Shown here piece after piece: positions 42,857 through 51,980 of a stretch of DNA of 64,000 nt. Source of the DNA: Methanoregula sp. (GTDB lineage: Archaea > Halobacteriota > Methanomicrobia > Methanomicrobiales > Methanospirillaceae); contig NZ_JAQTQD010000003.1 in the NCBI RefSeq assembly GCF_028712425.1, positions 62,001 through 126,000 on the forward strand, written 5' to 3'. The notes beneath the pieces are model-generated. The model was not told the origin of the DNA. It saw nothing but the letters and a program-made list of their open reading frames with translations, and searched no databases. Every line of letters starts with the position of its first letter. Position 1 is the first letter of the stretch. A program made the translations under genes and the position numbers.

Positions 42857-43990
42857 TCAGGTGATCGTTTTCAGGATCTCTTCGAACTGGCGGGATTTTT
42901 CCCTCCAGCTGTGCTGTGCGAGATCCAGCGAATAGGTTGCTGGGTGTTCCATAAGGTATTGAATGAGATTGACGAACTCTCCTTGGGTACGGTAAACTGA
43001 GAGGTGCGGCCCCCCAATCCTCTCGACATCCCGCATCGGCCGCATGACAATGGGTTTTCCGCACGCAGAGTATTCGAAGAACTTATTGGGAAGAGCGATA
43101 TCCCCCCACTGCGTTGGAAGGAGCGGGATGGTGCATGCATCCATGCAGGCAATGTACCGTGGGAGTTCATGATAGGGTTTGGTCCCGGTGAAGATTACCT
43201 GTGAGGAGATGCCAAGGTCCTGCGCCAGCCGGACGAGCTCCTCGTGGTAATCGGTGAAGAGGGATCCCCCGACAATGAGGAGTTTTGTTTTTTTCCGGTA
43301 CTCTACGAGTGCCGGAAGTGCCCGGATAATCTCATCGATTGCATACCAACGCTCAACACTCCCCGAGAAGCCGATGACAAAGTCATCAGGATCAATCCCG
43401 AGTTCCAGCCGTGCGGGATTCCCATCCAATGGTTTGAAAATTTCCGTGTCAACCCCGTTCGTAATGAGATGTGCAGAAAATCCGAAACCTGCCAGTTTCT
43501 CGACAAGGGAAGGTGAGACCGTGCTGATGGTAGTGCTGTGTGAGAGATTGTACCGTGTCACGGCCCATACACATTTGCGGAGGACCTCCTGGATGATCCG
43601 CCCCTTAAAATAGGCAGCGGCAGAGTCCGGGAACCAGTCCTTGAGATCAAAAATCACCGGAACGTGATGGTTTTTTGCAGCATGGATTACTGCAGACCCG
43701 GCAAGGATATTGGCTGCAACAATGACATCGTACTTTCCCTCCCTGACGATCTTGTTGAAGATGTAAAAGTGGTACGGTGCGTTGAGGGTATAGTGCAGCA
43801 GGGGATTTTTCAAGGGTAACAGGGAGGCATCTTTCACAACCAGCCGGGTTGGGCGGGGGGCATCCCTGCTGACATGGAAGTGTGCAACATGCACTTCATG
43901 CCGCTTTGCCAGCTCCTCGAATATGTAATGATGCCGGGAGGGCACCGGATGATGGATATAATCCTGGGTGGAAACAAGGAGGATCTTCAT
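42857..43990 (-). CDS. Glycosyltransferase family 4 protein
   Basis: The 377-residue GT-B enzyme has a donor-binding Rossmann half with VIGFSGSVERWYAIDEII, QVIFTGTKPYHELPRYI and the EX7E-like motif ALPNKFFEYSACGKPIV. The N-terminal half includes DLKDWFPDSAAAYF. The real start is ATG 43990, one codon after a TTG in frame. It probably adds a sugar to a lipid-linked glycan used by AglB, 81 nt downstream. Donor and linkage are unknown. Confidence 0.88.
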   Translation of the reverse strand: MKILLVSTQDYIHHPVPSRHHYIFEELAKRHEVHVAHFHVSRDAPRPTRLVVKDASLLPLKNPLLHYTLNAPYHFYIFNKIVREGKYDVIVAANILAGSAVIHAAKNHHVPVIFDLKDWFPDSAAAYFKGRIIQEVLRKCVWAVTRYNLSHSTTISTVSPSLVEKLAGFGFSAHLITNGVDTEIFKPLDGNPARLELGIDPDDFVIGFSGSVERWYAIDEIIRALPALVEYRKKTKLLIVGGSLFTDYHEELVRLAQDLGISSQVIFTGTKPYHELPRYIACMDACTIPLLPTQWGDIALPNKFFEYSACGKPIVMRPMRDVERIGGPHLSVYRTQGEFVNLIQYLMEHPATYSLDLAQHSWREKSRQFEEILKTIT

Positions 43991-44037
43991 CAAACAGGAT
44001 AATGTATGGTTCCTATTTCAGAATAAATCCCATGGTC

Positions 44038-44637
44038 TCATGCATCATCTTTCATTACTGAAGGAAGTTGGCGTAATCTTGCAGGAGAGCCGATGGCAAG
44101 CATGTGGTCCGGGACATCACGGGTGACAACAGATCCGGCTGCAACCAGCGCCCCTTCGCCGATACAGACTCCCGGAAGAATTGTCGTATTAGCTCCAATA
44201 GCAGCGCCTTTTTTTATCACCGGGCCCCTGAGGCCACCTATCCGGGTTGGAGGATAACGGTCATTTGTCAGGACTGCATTCGGACCGATGAAAACATGAT
44301 CTCCTATCTGCGTATCCGTGGGGATAAAGACCATGCTCTGGATACTGACATCGCTACCGATGACGGTATGTCCTTCAATCACTGTACCAGTGCCAACAGA
44401 AACCCGGTTCCCAATAGTGGTTTTTTCCCGGATCATGACATTATGACCCGTCTGAAAGTCATCACCAATCGCAACATCGCAATACAGGATGGTCCCCGAT
44501 CGTATGACCGCATTCTTCCCGATGGTTGTCCCAGTAAAATCTGTCTTTTTCAAATTCTCCCGGGAGGGGAACCCGAGGGTGACCGGGTCGAAGATCCGGG
44601 CATTCTCTCCTGCAACATTTTTTCCATATTCAATCAT
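44038..44637 (-). CDS. Hexapeptide-repeat acyltransferase (WbpD-like)
   Basis: The 199-residue protein is a left-handed beta-helix acyltransferase: many [IV]-G-x-x-[V] hexads such as TIGKNAVIRSGT, IGNRVSVGTGTVIEG and IKKGAAIGANTTILPG, and the NDRYPPT loop. That loop resembles WbpD-type enzymes that acetylate UDP-3-amino-sugars, the route to diacetamido-uronic acids found in methanogen N-glycans. The exact substrate is inferred. Its ATG overlaps the glmS stop by 4 nt. Confidence 0.8.
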   Translation of the reverse strand: MIEYGKNVAGENARIFDPVTLGFPSRENLKKTDFTGTTIGKNAVIRSGTILYCDVAIGDDFQTGHNVMIREKTTIGNRVSVGTGTVIEGHTVIGSDVSIQSMVFIPTDTQIGDHVFIGPNAVLTNDRYPPTRIGGLRGPVIKKGAAIGANTTILPGVCIGEGALVAAGSVVTRDVPDHMLAIGSPARLRQLPSVMKDDA

Positions 44638-46379
44638 TCAACAGTCACGCTCTTTGCCAGGTTTCTTGGCCTGTCGATGTCCCGGCCCAGTGTTTCTGCG
44701 GTATGATACGCAATCAGCTGGAGCACTACGGTTGCAGTCAGGATCTGGGTGAAAATGTTTGCCCCTGGAAGGGGGATAAATACATCGCAAATCTCCGGAA
44801 GGTTCGTATCCCCGTTCCTCCCAATTGCGATGACCGGGGATCCCCGTGCTTTCATCTCCTTGATATTCGAGATCATGACGTCATACGTTTCACCCGGCAT
44901 ACAAAGTGCTATGACGGGCGTCTTATCGGAAAGGAGGGCGAAAGGGCCGTGCTTGAGTTCGCCGGCAGCATACCCTTCTGCATGGATGTATGAGATCTCT
45001 TTCATCTTAAGGGCGCCTTCAAGGGCGACCGGATAAAAGGGGCCCCTGCCGACATAAAAAATGCTCCGGGCGTTCTCGCATAGCGCCACAGTCTCCGAGA
45101 TGTCCATTAACAGGACTTCTTCAATTGCCGTATGCGCATCGAGTAGTGTATCGGAATGGTTGTTCCCGCAGAATTTGTTAATGATCTGCATCAATACTGC
45201 CAGCTGGGCAATAAACGACTTCGTTGCAGCAACGCTGATCTCCGGGCCTGCCCGCATGTAGAACGTTGTATCAGCAAGTCTTGTCACAGTGCTCCCAAGT
45301 ACATTGGTGATTGCAAGGGTGTGACAGTTGTGCGCTTTTGCCAGCCGTAGTGCCACCAGGGTATCTGCCGTCTCCCCCGACTGGGTGATCCCGATGACGA
45401 GCCCGCTTGCTGGTGAGGGATAATACCTGAATTCTGATGCATAGTCTAGGCGGGCCGGGACTTGGCAGCACTCCTCCAGGAGATACTTGAAGACCATGCC
45501 GGCATGGTAGGACGATCCGCATGCCACGATTGTGATGGGGTCTTTCATCCTGTAATAGTCCGGCAGGGAGGCATCATCAGTTCCACGGATTGTGTTGTAA
45601 AAAACCTGGGGTTGCTCATAGATCTCTTTAACCATATAATGGGCAAAGCCGCCCTTTTTCCCATCCTCAACACTCCAGTCAATTAACTCGACCGGGCGTT
45701 CGACACGTTCGCAATTGTGGTAAATGCTGACATCGTCCCTTGTTACGGCTGCGATGTCGCCGTCATCAAGAAAGATGACTCTCTCGGTATACTCAAGCAT
45801 TGGTGTTATGTCGGATGCAATGAATGTTTCAGCATCCCCGATCCCGAGGACGAGTGGACTGGCCATTCTTGCGGCAACGATTGTCTCCTCATCCGATGCA
45901 AGGACCAGGAGTGCATAGGATCCTTTTAAGCGGGAGACTGCGGCCCTGACGGCTTCCGGGAGATCGTGTTGCTTTGCATACTCCTCTTCAACCAGGTGGA
46001 CAATGGCCTCGGTGTCTGTATCAGACCTGAATACGTGTCCACGCTTGATCAGTTCACGCTTCAGCTCAGCATAATTTTCAATAATGCCGTTATGGACAAG
46101 GGCAATACGATTTGTGCAATCGGTATGCGGATGAGCATTTTTATCATTCGGGATCCCGTGGGTTGCCCACCGTGTATGCCCGATACCCCTTGTGCCTTTC
46201 AAGGTTCCGGCGTTGCCGGCGTGATTCGATATCCTCCCCTCTTTTTTTATCACGGAGATAGCACCGTCTGCAGTGGCTATGCCGAATGAATCATATCCCC
46301 TGTACTCGAGTTTCTTTAATCCCTCGACAAGTATCGGTGCAGCATTTTTTTTCCCGGTGTACCCGATGATGCCGCACAC
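44634..46379 (-). CDS. glmS: Glutamine-fructose-6-phosphate aminotransferase (isomerizing)
   Basis: The 581-residue enzyme makes glucosamine-6-phosphate. The N-terminal Cys nucleophile follows the initiator (CGIIGYTGKKNAAPI); HTRWATHG and HNGIIENYAELK belong to the glutaminase domain. The isomerase half has two SIS domains, with CGSSYHAGMVFKYL, TQSGETADTLVAL and EGALKMKEISYIHAEGYAAG, and ends with the SVTVE tail. The start is GTG 46379, 1 nt after the upstream stop. It feeds the two GlmU-like enzymes and the mutase beside it. Confidence 0.95.
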   Translation of the reverse strand: MCGIIGYTGKKNAAPILVEGLKKLEYRGYDSFGIATADGAISVIKKEGRISNHAGNAGTLKGTRGIGHTRWATHGIPNDKNAHPHTDCTNRIALVHNGIIENYAELKRELIKRGHVFRSDTDTEAIVHLVEEEYAKQHDLPEAVRAAVSRLKGSYALLVLASDEETIVAARMASPLVLGIGDAETFIASDITPMLEYTERVIFLDDGDIAAVTRDDVSIYHNCERVERPVELIDWSVEDGKKGGFAHYMVKEIYEQPQVFYNTIRGTDDASLPDYYRMKDPITIVACGSSYHAGMVFKYLLEECCQVPARLDYASEFRYYPSPASGLVIGITQSGETADTLVALRLAKAHNCHTLAITNVLGSTVTRLADTTFYMRAGPEISVAATKSFIAQLAVLMQIINKFCGNNHSDTLLDAHTAIEEVLLMDISETVALCENARSIFYVGRGPFYPVALEGALKMKEISYIHAEGYAAGELKHGPFALLSDKTPVIALCMPGETYDVMISNIKEMKARGSPVIAIGRNGDTNLPEICDVFIPLPGANIFTQILTATVVLQLIAYHTAETLGRDIDRPRNLAKSVTVE

Positions 46380-46380
46380 G

Positions 46381-47535
46381 TCAGATCACCAGGGAATTAT
46401 CCTGGACCTGTCGGGATGAGAAGCTCGTGTTGCCTTCGATAGTTACATTATTTCCGACAAGGGTATTTTTCAGGATCAGGAAGGGGCCGCTGACAACAGA
46501 ATCACCGAGTATTGCACCGAATTCTGACCTTGTGGGGCTGCACTCGATATCATGGATCCCGGTGATTGTTGAGATCGAGAGATGATCGGCAAGCTTACAC
46601 CGTTCTCCCATGATTGAATCGAATACACGCGAATGTGACCCAATCGTGGTATCATCCATGACAATGGTATCGCCCATGACCGTAAACGGCTCAACCCCCA
46701 CCCGCGAACCGATGCTGGTATTGGGCTGGATGCAACAATTGGGACCGATCCTGCAGTCATTTCCGATCACAACCGGTCCATTGATCACGGTATTGGGACC
46801 AATTGTCGATCCTTTCCCAATTTGGACTGCGCCATGGATACTTACATGGCGGCTGATCGTCCCATCATGGGTTGGTGAAATGTTCTGGAGAAAGCGACGA
46901 TTCATCTTGAGCAGGTCCCATGGGTATATTGCATCCTGCCAGTCATCAGCCGGAATCCCCTGTATCTTCACACCGCTGGCTATCAGGGAAGAAATCGCAT
47001 CGGTCAGGTTGTTTTCACGGATATGGGAAAAAAAATCCTTTGTCAGCGAATAAATACCCGTGCTGACCAGGAAACTGGGAGCGTGTGCCGGTTTCTCGAT
47101 GATCTGGGTCACATGACCGTTGCTGAGCATCACGACCCCGAAATTTGAGGGGCTGGGATGTTCCTTAACCAGCATTGCATTGGAGTGGTCCTTGATCCGG
47201 GCGATGGAGGCGGGGTCGATGTAATTGTCCCCCGGGAGAACGATGAAGTTGCCCTGGATCTTTGGTTCAGCTGCAAGGAGTGCATGTCCTGTACCCAGTT
47301 GCTTGTTCTGCACAACAACCTCAACAGGAATGTCCAGGTTATTGAGATACCGGGTCACCAGCTCTTTACGGTACCCGACAACGACAATGATATCACGGAT
47401 GCCGTTCTTTACCAGAGCATCGATGACATATTCGATGATCGGCCGGTTTGCTACCTGAATCATCGCCTTTGGGCGGTTCTTCGTCAATGGGCGGACGCGC
47501 TTTCCTTCCCCTGCTGCCAGAATTACTGCCTGCAT
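46381..47535 (-). CDS. Bifunctional sugar-1-phosphate nucleotidylyltransferase/acetyltransferase (copy 1)
   Basis: The 384-residue protein has an N-terminal nucleotidyltransferase domain: VILAAGEGKRVRPLTKNRPK is the P-loop and activating Lys, and LPGDNYIDPASIARIK holds the metal Asp. From about residue 245 a left-handed beta-helix follows with hexapeptide repeats (IGKGSTIGPNTVINGPV), an acetyltransferase. Such archaeal GlmU-like enzymes acetylate glucosamine-1-phosphate and make UDP-GlcNAc (or dTDP-sugars). It lies between the second copy and glmS. The two copies may have different acceptors. Confidence 0.9.
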   Translation of the reverse strand: MQAVILAAGEGKRVRPLTKNRPKAMIQVANRPIIEYVIDALVKNGIRDIIVVVGYRKELVTRYLNNLDIPVEVVVQNKQLGTGHALLAAEPKIQGNFIVLPGDNYIDPASIARIKDHSNAMLVKEHPSPSNFGVVMLSNGHVTQIIEKPAHAPSFLVSTGIYSLTKDFFSHIRENNLTDAISSLIASGVKIQGIPADDWQDAIYPWDLLKMNRRFLQNISPTHDGTISRHVSIHGAVQIGKGSTIGPNTVINGPVVIGNDCRIGPNCCIQPNTSIGSRVGVEPFTVMGDTIVMDDTTIGSHSRVFDSIMGERCKLADHLSISTITGIHDIECSPTRSEFGAILGDSVVSGPFLILKNTLVGNNVTIEGNTSFSSRQVQDNSLVI

Positions 47536-47542
47536 CTTTCAC

Positions 47543-48742
47543 CTACCGAATAATCGTTTTTTCCCCGATACATCCTTCAATTAGAGTATTTGGTGCAAAC
47601 TGTGCCTCACTGCCGATCATTGTCCCGACATTGACAGAACAATTGATCCCGAATTGCACCCCGTCTCCGATAACGGCACCAAATTTTTTCCTGCGGGTAT
47701 CCTTCCCGCAGACCCGCACGTTCGCATGATCATGACGAAGATTGGCGATCTTTGTCCCGGCACCGAAATTACACGCGGACCCGACAACGGAATCCCCGAC
47801 ATAATTGAAGTGAGGGATTTTTGTTCCGGTCATGATGATGGAGTTCTTGAGCTCGGAACAATGGCCGATGTGGCAATCATCGCCGATACTGGTTGCACCC
47901 CGGATATAGGCATGAGGTCCGATCCGGCAGTTCTTTCCAATCGTGCAAGGCCCCTCGATATAGGTGCCGGCTTTTATTACCGAACCCTCCCCGACCGAGA
48001 CCGTGTTTTTCAGGGTCACGCCGTCTTCGATGATACCTTCATTTGTTGACGGGATATGTTCCAAAAATGAGGTATTTGCCTCGAGCAGGTCCCATGGATG
48101 ACCGACATCCATCCAGTAGGTGAGCGGGTGGGAGTACAACTGCTTACGGGCAACCAGTACCGCAAGCGCATCAGTAAGTTCCAGTTCCCCGCGTGGCGAT
48201 GGCCGGACAGCATCGATAAGATCGAAAATATCCGGGGAAAAAAGATACGCCCCTGCATTGATCAGGTTCGATTTCGGGCGCCTGGACTTCTCTTCAAGAG
48301 AGGTAATATGCCCGTTCCCGACCATAACGACCCCGTAGTCCTGAGCATGATCTGTGGTCGTCGTGCACATGCAGGATGGTTTCTTCCGGCACAATGCTGC
48401 GATGTCCTCCTTTTTCAGGATCATGTCCCCGTTCAGGACAAGGAATGGTCTTGTTATGTGGTTCCGGGCAGCGCCGACGGCATCCGCGGTTCCCCGCTGC
48501 TGCCGCTGCGTGGCATATTCAATATGGATCCCAAGTGATGTCCCGTCTCCAAAATGCCTGCGTATCTCCCGCTCGCCATAACCCACGACAAAAACAAAAT
48601 CGGTTACCCCGGCCTCGCGTGCTGCAACAACAAGGTGCTCCATCATCGGGCGGTTCGCGATGGGGAGCATGACTTTCGGGCGTTTCGCTGTCAGCGGGCG
48701 CATCCGTTTCCCTTCCCCTGCTGCGAGGATAACGCATTCCAT
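47543..48742 (-). CDS. Bifunctional sugar-1-phosphate nucleotidylyltransferase/acetyltransferase (copy 2)
   Basis: The 399-residue paralogue has VILAAGEGKRMRPLTAKRPK and LNGDMILKKEDIAALC in the nucleotidyltransferase domain and a C-terminal beta-helix (GEGSVIKAGTYIEGPCTIG) with NYVGDSVVGSACNFGAGTKI, the GlmU-like acetyl-CoA/acceptor loop. This loop makes it the better candidate for true GlmU activity (UDP-GlcNAc). It lies 7 nt upstream of copy 1 and 23 nt downstream of the mutase. The assignment between copies is an inference. Confidence 0.9.
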   Translation of the reverse strand: MECVILAAGEGKRMRPLTAKRPKVMLPIANRPMMEHLVVAAREAGVTDFVFVVGYGEREIRRHFGDGTSLGIHIEYATQRQQRGTADAVGAARNHITRPFLVLNGDMILKKEDIAALCRKKPSCMCTTTTDHAQDYGVVMVGNGHITSLEEKSRRPKSNLINAGAYLFSPDIFDLIDAVRPSPRGELELTDALAVLVARKQLYSHPLTYWMDVGHPWDLLEANTSFLEHIPSTNEGIIEDGVTLKNTVSVGEGSVIKAGTYIEGPCTIGKNCRIGPHAYIRGATSIGDDCHIGHCSELKNSIIMTGTKIPHFNYVGDSVVGSACNFGAGTKIANLRHDHANVRVCGKDTRRKKFGAVIGDGVQFGINCSVNVGTMIGSEAQFAPNTLIEGCIGEKTIIR

Positions 48743-48765
48743 AGGTACAGCTCTCCTTACAATGT

Positions 48766-50016
48766 TTAAGCAGTTTTCCCCTGCCGGATGAGTTCCTTCC
48801 CTTTTTCAAGCATTGCCTTTGCCTTCTCCCGTGTCCTGCCTTCGGCCGTGACCCGGATTTTTGGTTCAGTGCCGCTGGCACGGACGAGATACCATCCGTC
48901 TTCATCTGAGAACCGTATGCCATCTGTCGGGTTCGTCGCCCCGATGGATGAGAGGATCTCTCTTGCAGCATCTGTCTTGAACGATTCACGCAGGACAGGA
49001 TAATTGGGCATAGCATCGATCTCTTCGGCAATGTTCCATTCCCCTGCAATCTCACAGAGAAGTGCAGCTGCAAACGGACCATCCGGGCATAAGGAGATCT
49101 GAGGGAAGATCCATGCCCCGGAAGGCTCTCCGCCGAAATCCCCCCACGAGATCAATTCCTCGGAAACATACGCATCCCCGACCGGTGTCCTGTGGACATC
49201 GGCGATCTCATCGATGATCATCGAAGCATCGCTTGTTGTGACAACGCGTTTCGCCCCAAGATATCTGGCAAAGAGCATGAGGAGGTGGTCCCCCCCTATG
49301 TACCTCCCGCGGTTGTCGAATGCCATCATGCGGTCGGCATCCCCGTCGTGGACAACGGCACAGGAAGCCTCGTTTTTCACGACAATCCTGCCAAGATACC
49401 CAAGATATTCTGCCAGGGGTTCCGAGGGCCGGGCAAAGGTACCCGACGGATTGCAGTTGAGAAGAACGGTTTTTACCCCTGTCTCTGCAAGGAGAGAAGG
49501 GGTCAGGGTTGATCCAGCCCCGTTCCCGCAATCGACAATGACTGTTGCCTGCCTTTCGATGGTTACCCTGTCAAGAATTGCTTTTTTATGGGGTATACGT
49601 GCATCAACTGTACACTCCTTCCCAAGATGCTGCCAATCTGAATACGTAAGGGAAGATAGTGCATCCTCGGTCTCCTGCTGCTGCGCCTTGGTGAATGACG
49701 AGCCATCTGGATTGAACAGTTTTATGCCGTTATATTCTTCGGGATTATGCGATGCAGTGATCATGCAGCCTGAAGTGGTGAAACGGGAACTGAATGCGAC
49801 AGTAGGTGTCGGGACGATCCCGGCAACCTGGGCAGTTCCCCCATTGCTCATGATTCCTGAGATGACAATGTAGGATAAAAGGGGGCTTGTTGTCCGCGTG
49901 TCCATCCCCAGGATAACCTCTGACGATCCTGCCGCGAGAACATTGCCGACCCTGAATGCAGTATCTATGAGAGTCTGATCAAACCGTCTCCGTATTCCGG
50001 AAGACCCAAAGAGCAT
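48766..50016 (-). CDS. glmM: Phosphoglucosamine mutase-like phosphohexomutase
   Basis: The 416-residue enzyme has the phosphoserine loop TASHNPEEYNGIKLF near residue 105, the metal loop VHDGDADRMMAFDN near 225, and GGEPSGAWIF with RASGTEPKIRVTAEG for substrate phosphate. This is the alpha-D-phosphohexomutase superfamily. Context with glmS and two GlmU-like genes points to glucosamine-6-P to glucosamine-1-P conversion; phosphomannomutase activity is the alternative. It is the first gene of the sugar-nucleotide operon running to the WbpD-like gene. Confidence 0.88.
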   Translation of the reverse strand: MLFGSSGIRRRFDQTLIDTAFRVGNVLAAGSSEVILGMDTRTTSPLLSYIVISGIMSNGGTAQVAGIVPTPTVAFSSRFTTSGCMITASHNPEEYNGIKLFNPDGSSFTKAQQQETEDALSSLTYSDWQHLGKECTVDARIPHKKAILDRVTIERQATVIVDCGNGAGSTLTPSLLAETGVKTVLLNCNPSGTFARPSEPLAEYLGYLGRIVVKNEASCAVVHDGDADRMMAFDNRGRYIGGDHLLMLFARYLGAKRVVTTSDASMIIDEIADVHRTPVGDAYVSEELISWGDFGGEPSGAWIFPQISLCPDGPFAAALLCEIAGEWNIAEEIDAMPNYPVLRESFKTDAAREILSSIGATNPTDGIRFSDEDGWYLVRASGTEPKIRVTAEGRTREKAKAMLEKGKELIRQGKTA

Positions 50017-50084
50017 ACTACCAGATAGGGGTTTTTATCTTAAAGGATTTATGTGTTCAATCCTCCCCGTTCGTACGCCCCCAG

Positions 50085-50702
50085 TCAGTCCTGGCAGGTG
50101 CGCCCGTAGGGGCACCAGTGTTCCAGTTCATAGAGACGTGCGATACCAGCAGTTGAAGGTCCGACGCAGATGATCCTCTTTTGTTCCTTATACTGGTCGA
50201 TGATAGTCCCGGTTTCCGAATCGATAAGCCCCTCTCCATTGATGATGATTACGTCCGCACCAGAGAGGTCCTGCGTTACGTGACCGAAGACAGAACCCCC
50301 GGCTTTTCCCATTGCCCCGATACAATACAGGTTTTTACCGGCAAGTTCCCGGCGGATCTCGTCCAGGCATGTGGTATGGGAGGATGTATGACAGGGATGA
50401 AGAACCCGTGACATGCAGAGAAATCCAAGGATCACGTTGATAATGGCAACAGCAGCGCCACGGACAGCTGCTGAATCCAGCGGTGCCCCGAACATAAATG
50501 CGATCTTCGTTGGCGCCCGTATCGGGTCGAAGGTGGTGAAAACCGCGCTTCTCCCGCCGAACGTGGCAGACATCGGAGCACCCTGCTCAAACTGGCAGAT
50601 CCCTGCACCGGGATTTACATCCAGGACGATTCCGGCATCTGCACAACCTCCGTGTTCGGTAAGTTCCTGAATTTTATTTACAGCATCGACAATAATATCC
50701 AT
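50085..50702 (-). CDS. DUF364-like Rossmann-fold protein
   Basis: The 205-residue protein resembles DUF364/heavy-metal-chelation Rossmann proteins: GADVIIINGEGLIDSETGTI and ICVGPSTAGIARLYELEHWC. A Cys/His-rich stretch (CMSRVLHPCHTSSHTTC) and the terminal CPYGRTC could bind metal. The N-terminal part has AVRGAAVAIINVILGFL. Function is unknown. Its ATG shares one base with the stop of the cyclase gene upstream (TAATG). The assignment is tentative. Confidence 0.6.
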   Translation of the reverse strand: MDIIVDAVNKIQELTEHGGCADAGIVLDVNPGAGICQFEQGAPMSATFGGRSAVFTTFDPIRAPTKIAFMFGAPLDSAAVRGAAVAIINVILGFLCMSRVLHPCHTSSHTTCLDEIRRELAGKNLYCIGAMGKAGGSVFGHVTQDLSGADVIIINGEGLIDSETGTIIDQYKEQKRIICVGPSTAGIARLYELEHWCPYGRTCQD

Positions 50703-51316
50703 TATAACCCCCCGTCCTCCTCTAGGAGGACAACCCGGGCAGGAGCCCCATCGATACCAGAAAGTTTCAGGGGCAGTGCGACAAGGGTGTAATCGCCTTC
50801 AGGCACGCGGGAGAGGTCGAGCAGTTCGATGATAAGGCAGCCCGAACCCAGGAGATCACGGTGTACCGAACCATCGCAATCGAACCGCTCGATGGAGAAG
50901 GAATCGATACCAACGCAAAGCGAGCCCTGAGAGATAAGATAGTGTGCTGCACCCGGAGTCAGGGAGGGATAATCCTCCCGGAATACAGAACATTGCGAGA
51001 ATTCTGTCCTGAGCAGGATCCGTTTGCATCCATCGATCCTGCCCTCAAGATCTGCTGCATCGATAAGGGATCCTGCACCTGACACATCCAGCACCCGGCA
51101 GGGTCCTATCAGGTGCGACAGGGGCAGCTCATCAACGGTCGCACCCGTTTTCAGGTAATGGATGGGAGCATCGATATGCGTACCGGAATGGCTGCTCATT
51201 CGGAGTTCGGAGATCAAGTATAAGCCTGCATCCCTTTGGGAGAACCGGGGGGGCGTGTCACCCGGATAAACGAGGGAATCTCCAGCGAGTGTTCTGGTGA
51301 TATCAATTATCGTCAT
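50702..51316 (-). CDS. Cyclase family/kynurenine formamidase-like hydrolase
   Basis: The 204-residue metal-dependent hydrolase has SSHSGTHIDAPIHYL (the HxGTHxDxPxH metal motif) near residue 50 and VGIDSFSIERF, as in KynB and archaeal isatin hydrolase-like proteins. The N-terminus is IIDITRTLAGDSLVYPGD. Substrate is unknown; a tryptophan-catabolic role would be speculative here. ATG 51316 overlaps the pcm stop by one base (TGATG), chosen over a start five codons upstream. Confidence 0.85.
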   Translation of the reverse strand: MTIIDITRTLAGDSLVYPGDTPPRFSQRDAGLYLISELRMSSHSGTHIDAPIHYLKTGATVDELPLSHLIGPCRVLDVSGAGSLIDAADLEGRIDGCKRILLRTEFSQCSVFREDYPSLTPGAAHYLISQGSLCVGIDSFSIERFDCDGSVHRDLLGSGCLIIELLDLSRVPEGDYTLVALPLKLSGIDGAPARVVLLEEDGGL

Positions 51317-51969
51317 CAGGTATCCGTCCATCCATACTCCCCGATCAGGGGGACAAACCGCACCCCTCCATGGGAGGACTGAACGGTTCTGCCATGGTGT
51401 TTTTTCAGGATTATGAGTTCCTGGATATCCCTCCCACCAACTGGTGCCACCAGGATCCCTTCTTCATCCAGCTGATTGATGAGGGGAGGGGGGATTTGCG
51501 GGGTGGATGCAGTAATGATGATCCTGTTAAAGGGAGCGTTCTCTCGGTATCCTTGCGTTCCGTCCCCCACGATAATGCTGACGTTTTTCAGCCCGAGGCT
51601 GGCAAGGTTCTTCTTCGCGAGATCCGCCACGGCATGAATGCGCTCGATCGTGGTAACGTGGTTTACGAGACGCGCGAGGATTGCAGCCTGGTATCCGCTG
51701 CCGGCGCCAATCTCTAAAACCCGGTCTTCAGGTTGTGGTTCGAGAAGATCGGTCATGAGGGCAACGATATAGGGCTGGGAGATAGTCTGCCCGTTTCCTA
51801 TAGGGAGCGGAGCGTCAATGTATGCAGATGACGTATGGGGCGCGGGAACGAAAAGATGGCGGGGAATCTCCCGCATTGCATCCAGGACCCGGGCATTCGT
51901 GATCCCCCGTGCCCGGATCTGTTGCTCCACCATCCTAGAACGCTCGTCAGATCGGGGGAAGGTCTCCAT
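51316..51969 (-). CDS. pcm: Protein-L-isoaspartate O-methyltransferase
   Basis: The 217-residue enzyme repairs isoaspartyl residues. VPAPHTSSAYIDAPLPIGNGQTIS is the substrate region, with VLEIGAGSGYQAAILARLV the SAM-binding motif I and FNRIIITAS the post-motif. Its C-terminus (VRFVPLIGEYGW) is standard. It is the first gene of a three-gene set with one-base start/stop overlaps, and is 11 nt downstream of sufB, so it may belong to the sufCB transcript. Confidence 0.95.
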   Translation of the reverse strand: METFPRSDERSRMVEQQIRARGITNARVLDAMREIPRHLFVPAPHTSSAYIDAPLPIGNGQTISQPYIVALMTDLLEPQPEDRVLEIGAGSGYQAAILARLVNHVTTIERIHAVADLAKKNLASLGLKNVSIIVGDGTQGYRENAPFNRIIITASTPQIPPPLINQLDEEGILVAPVGGRDIQELIILKKHHGRTVQSSHGGVRFVPLIGEYGWTDT

Positions 51970-51980
51970 AGGGACTGGTA

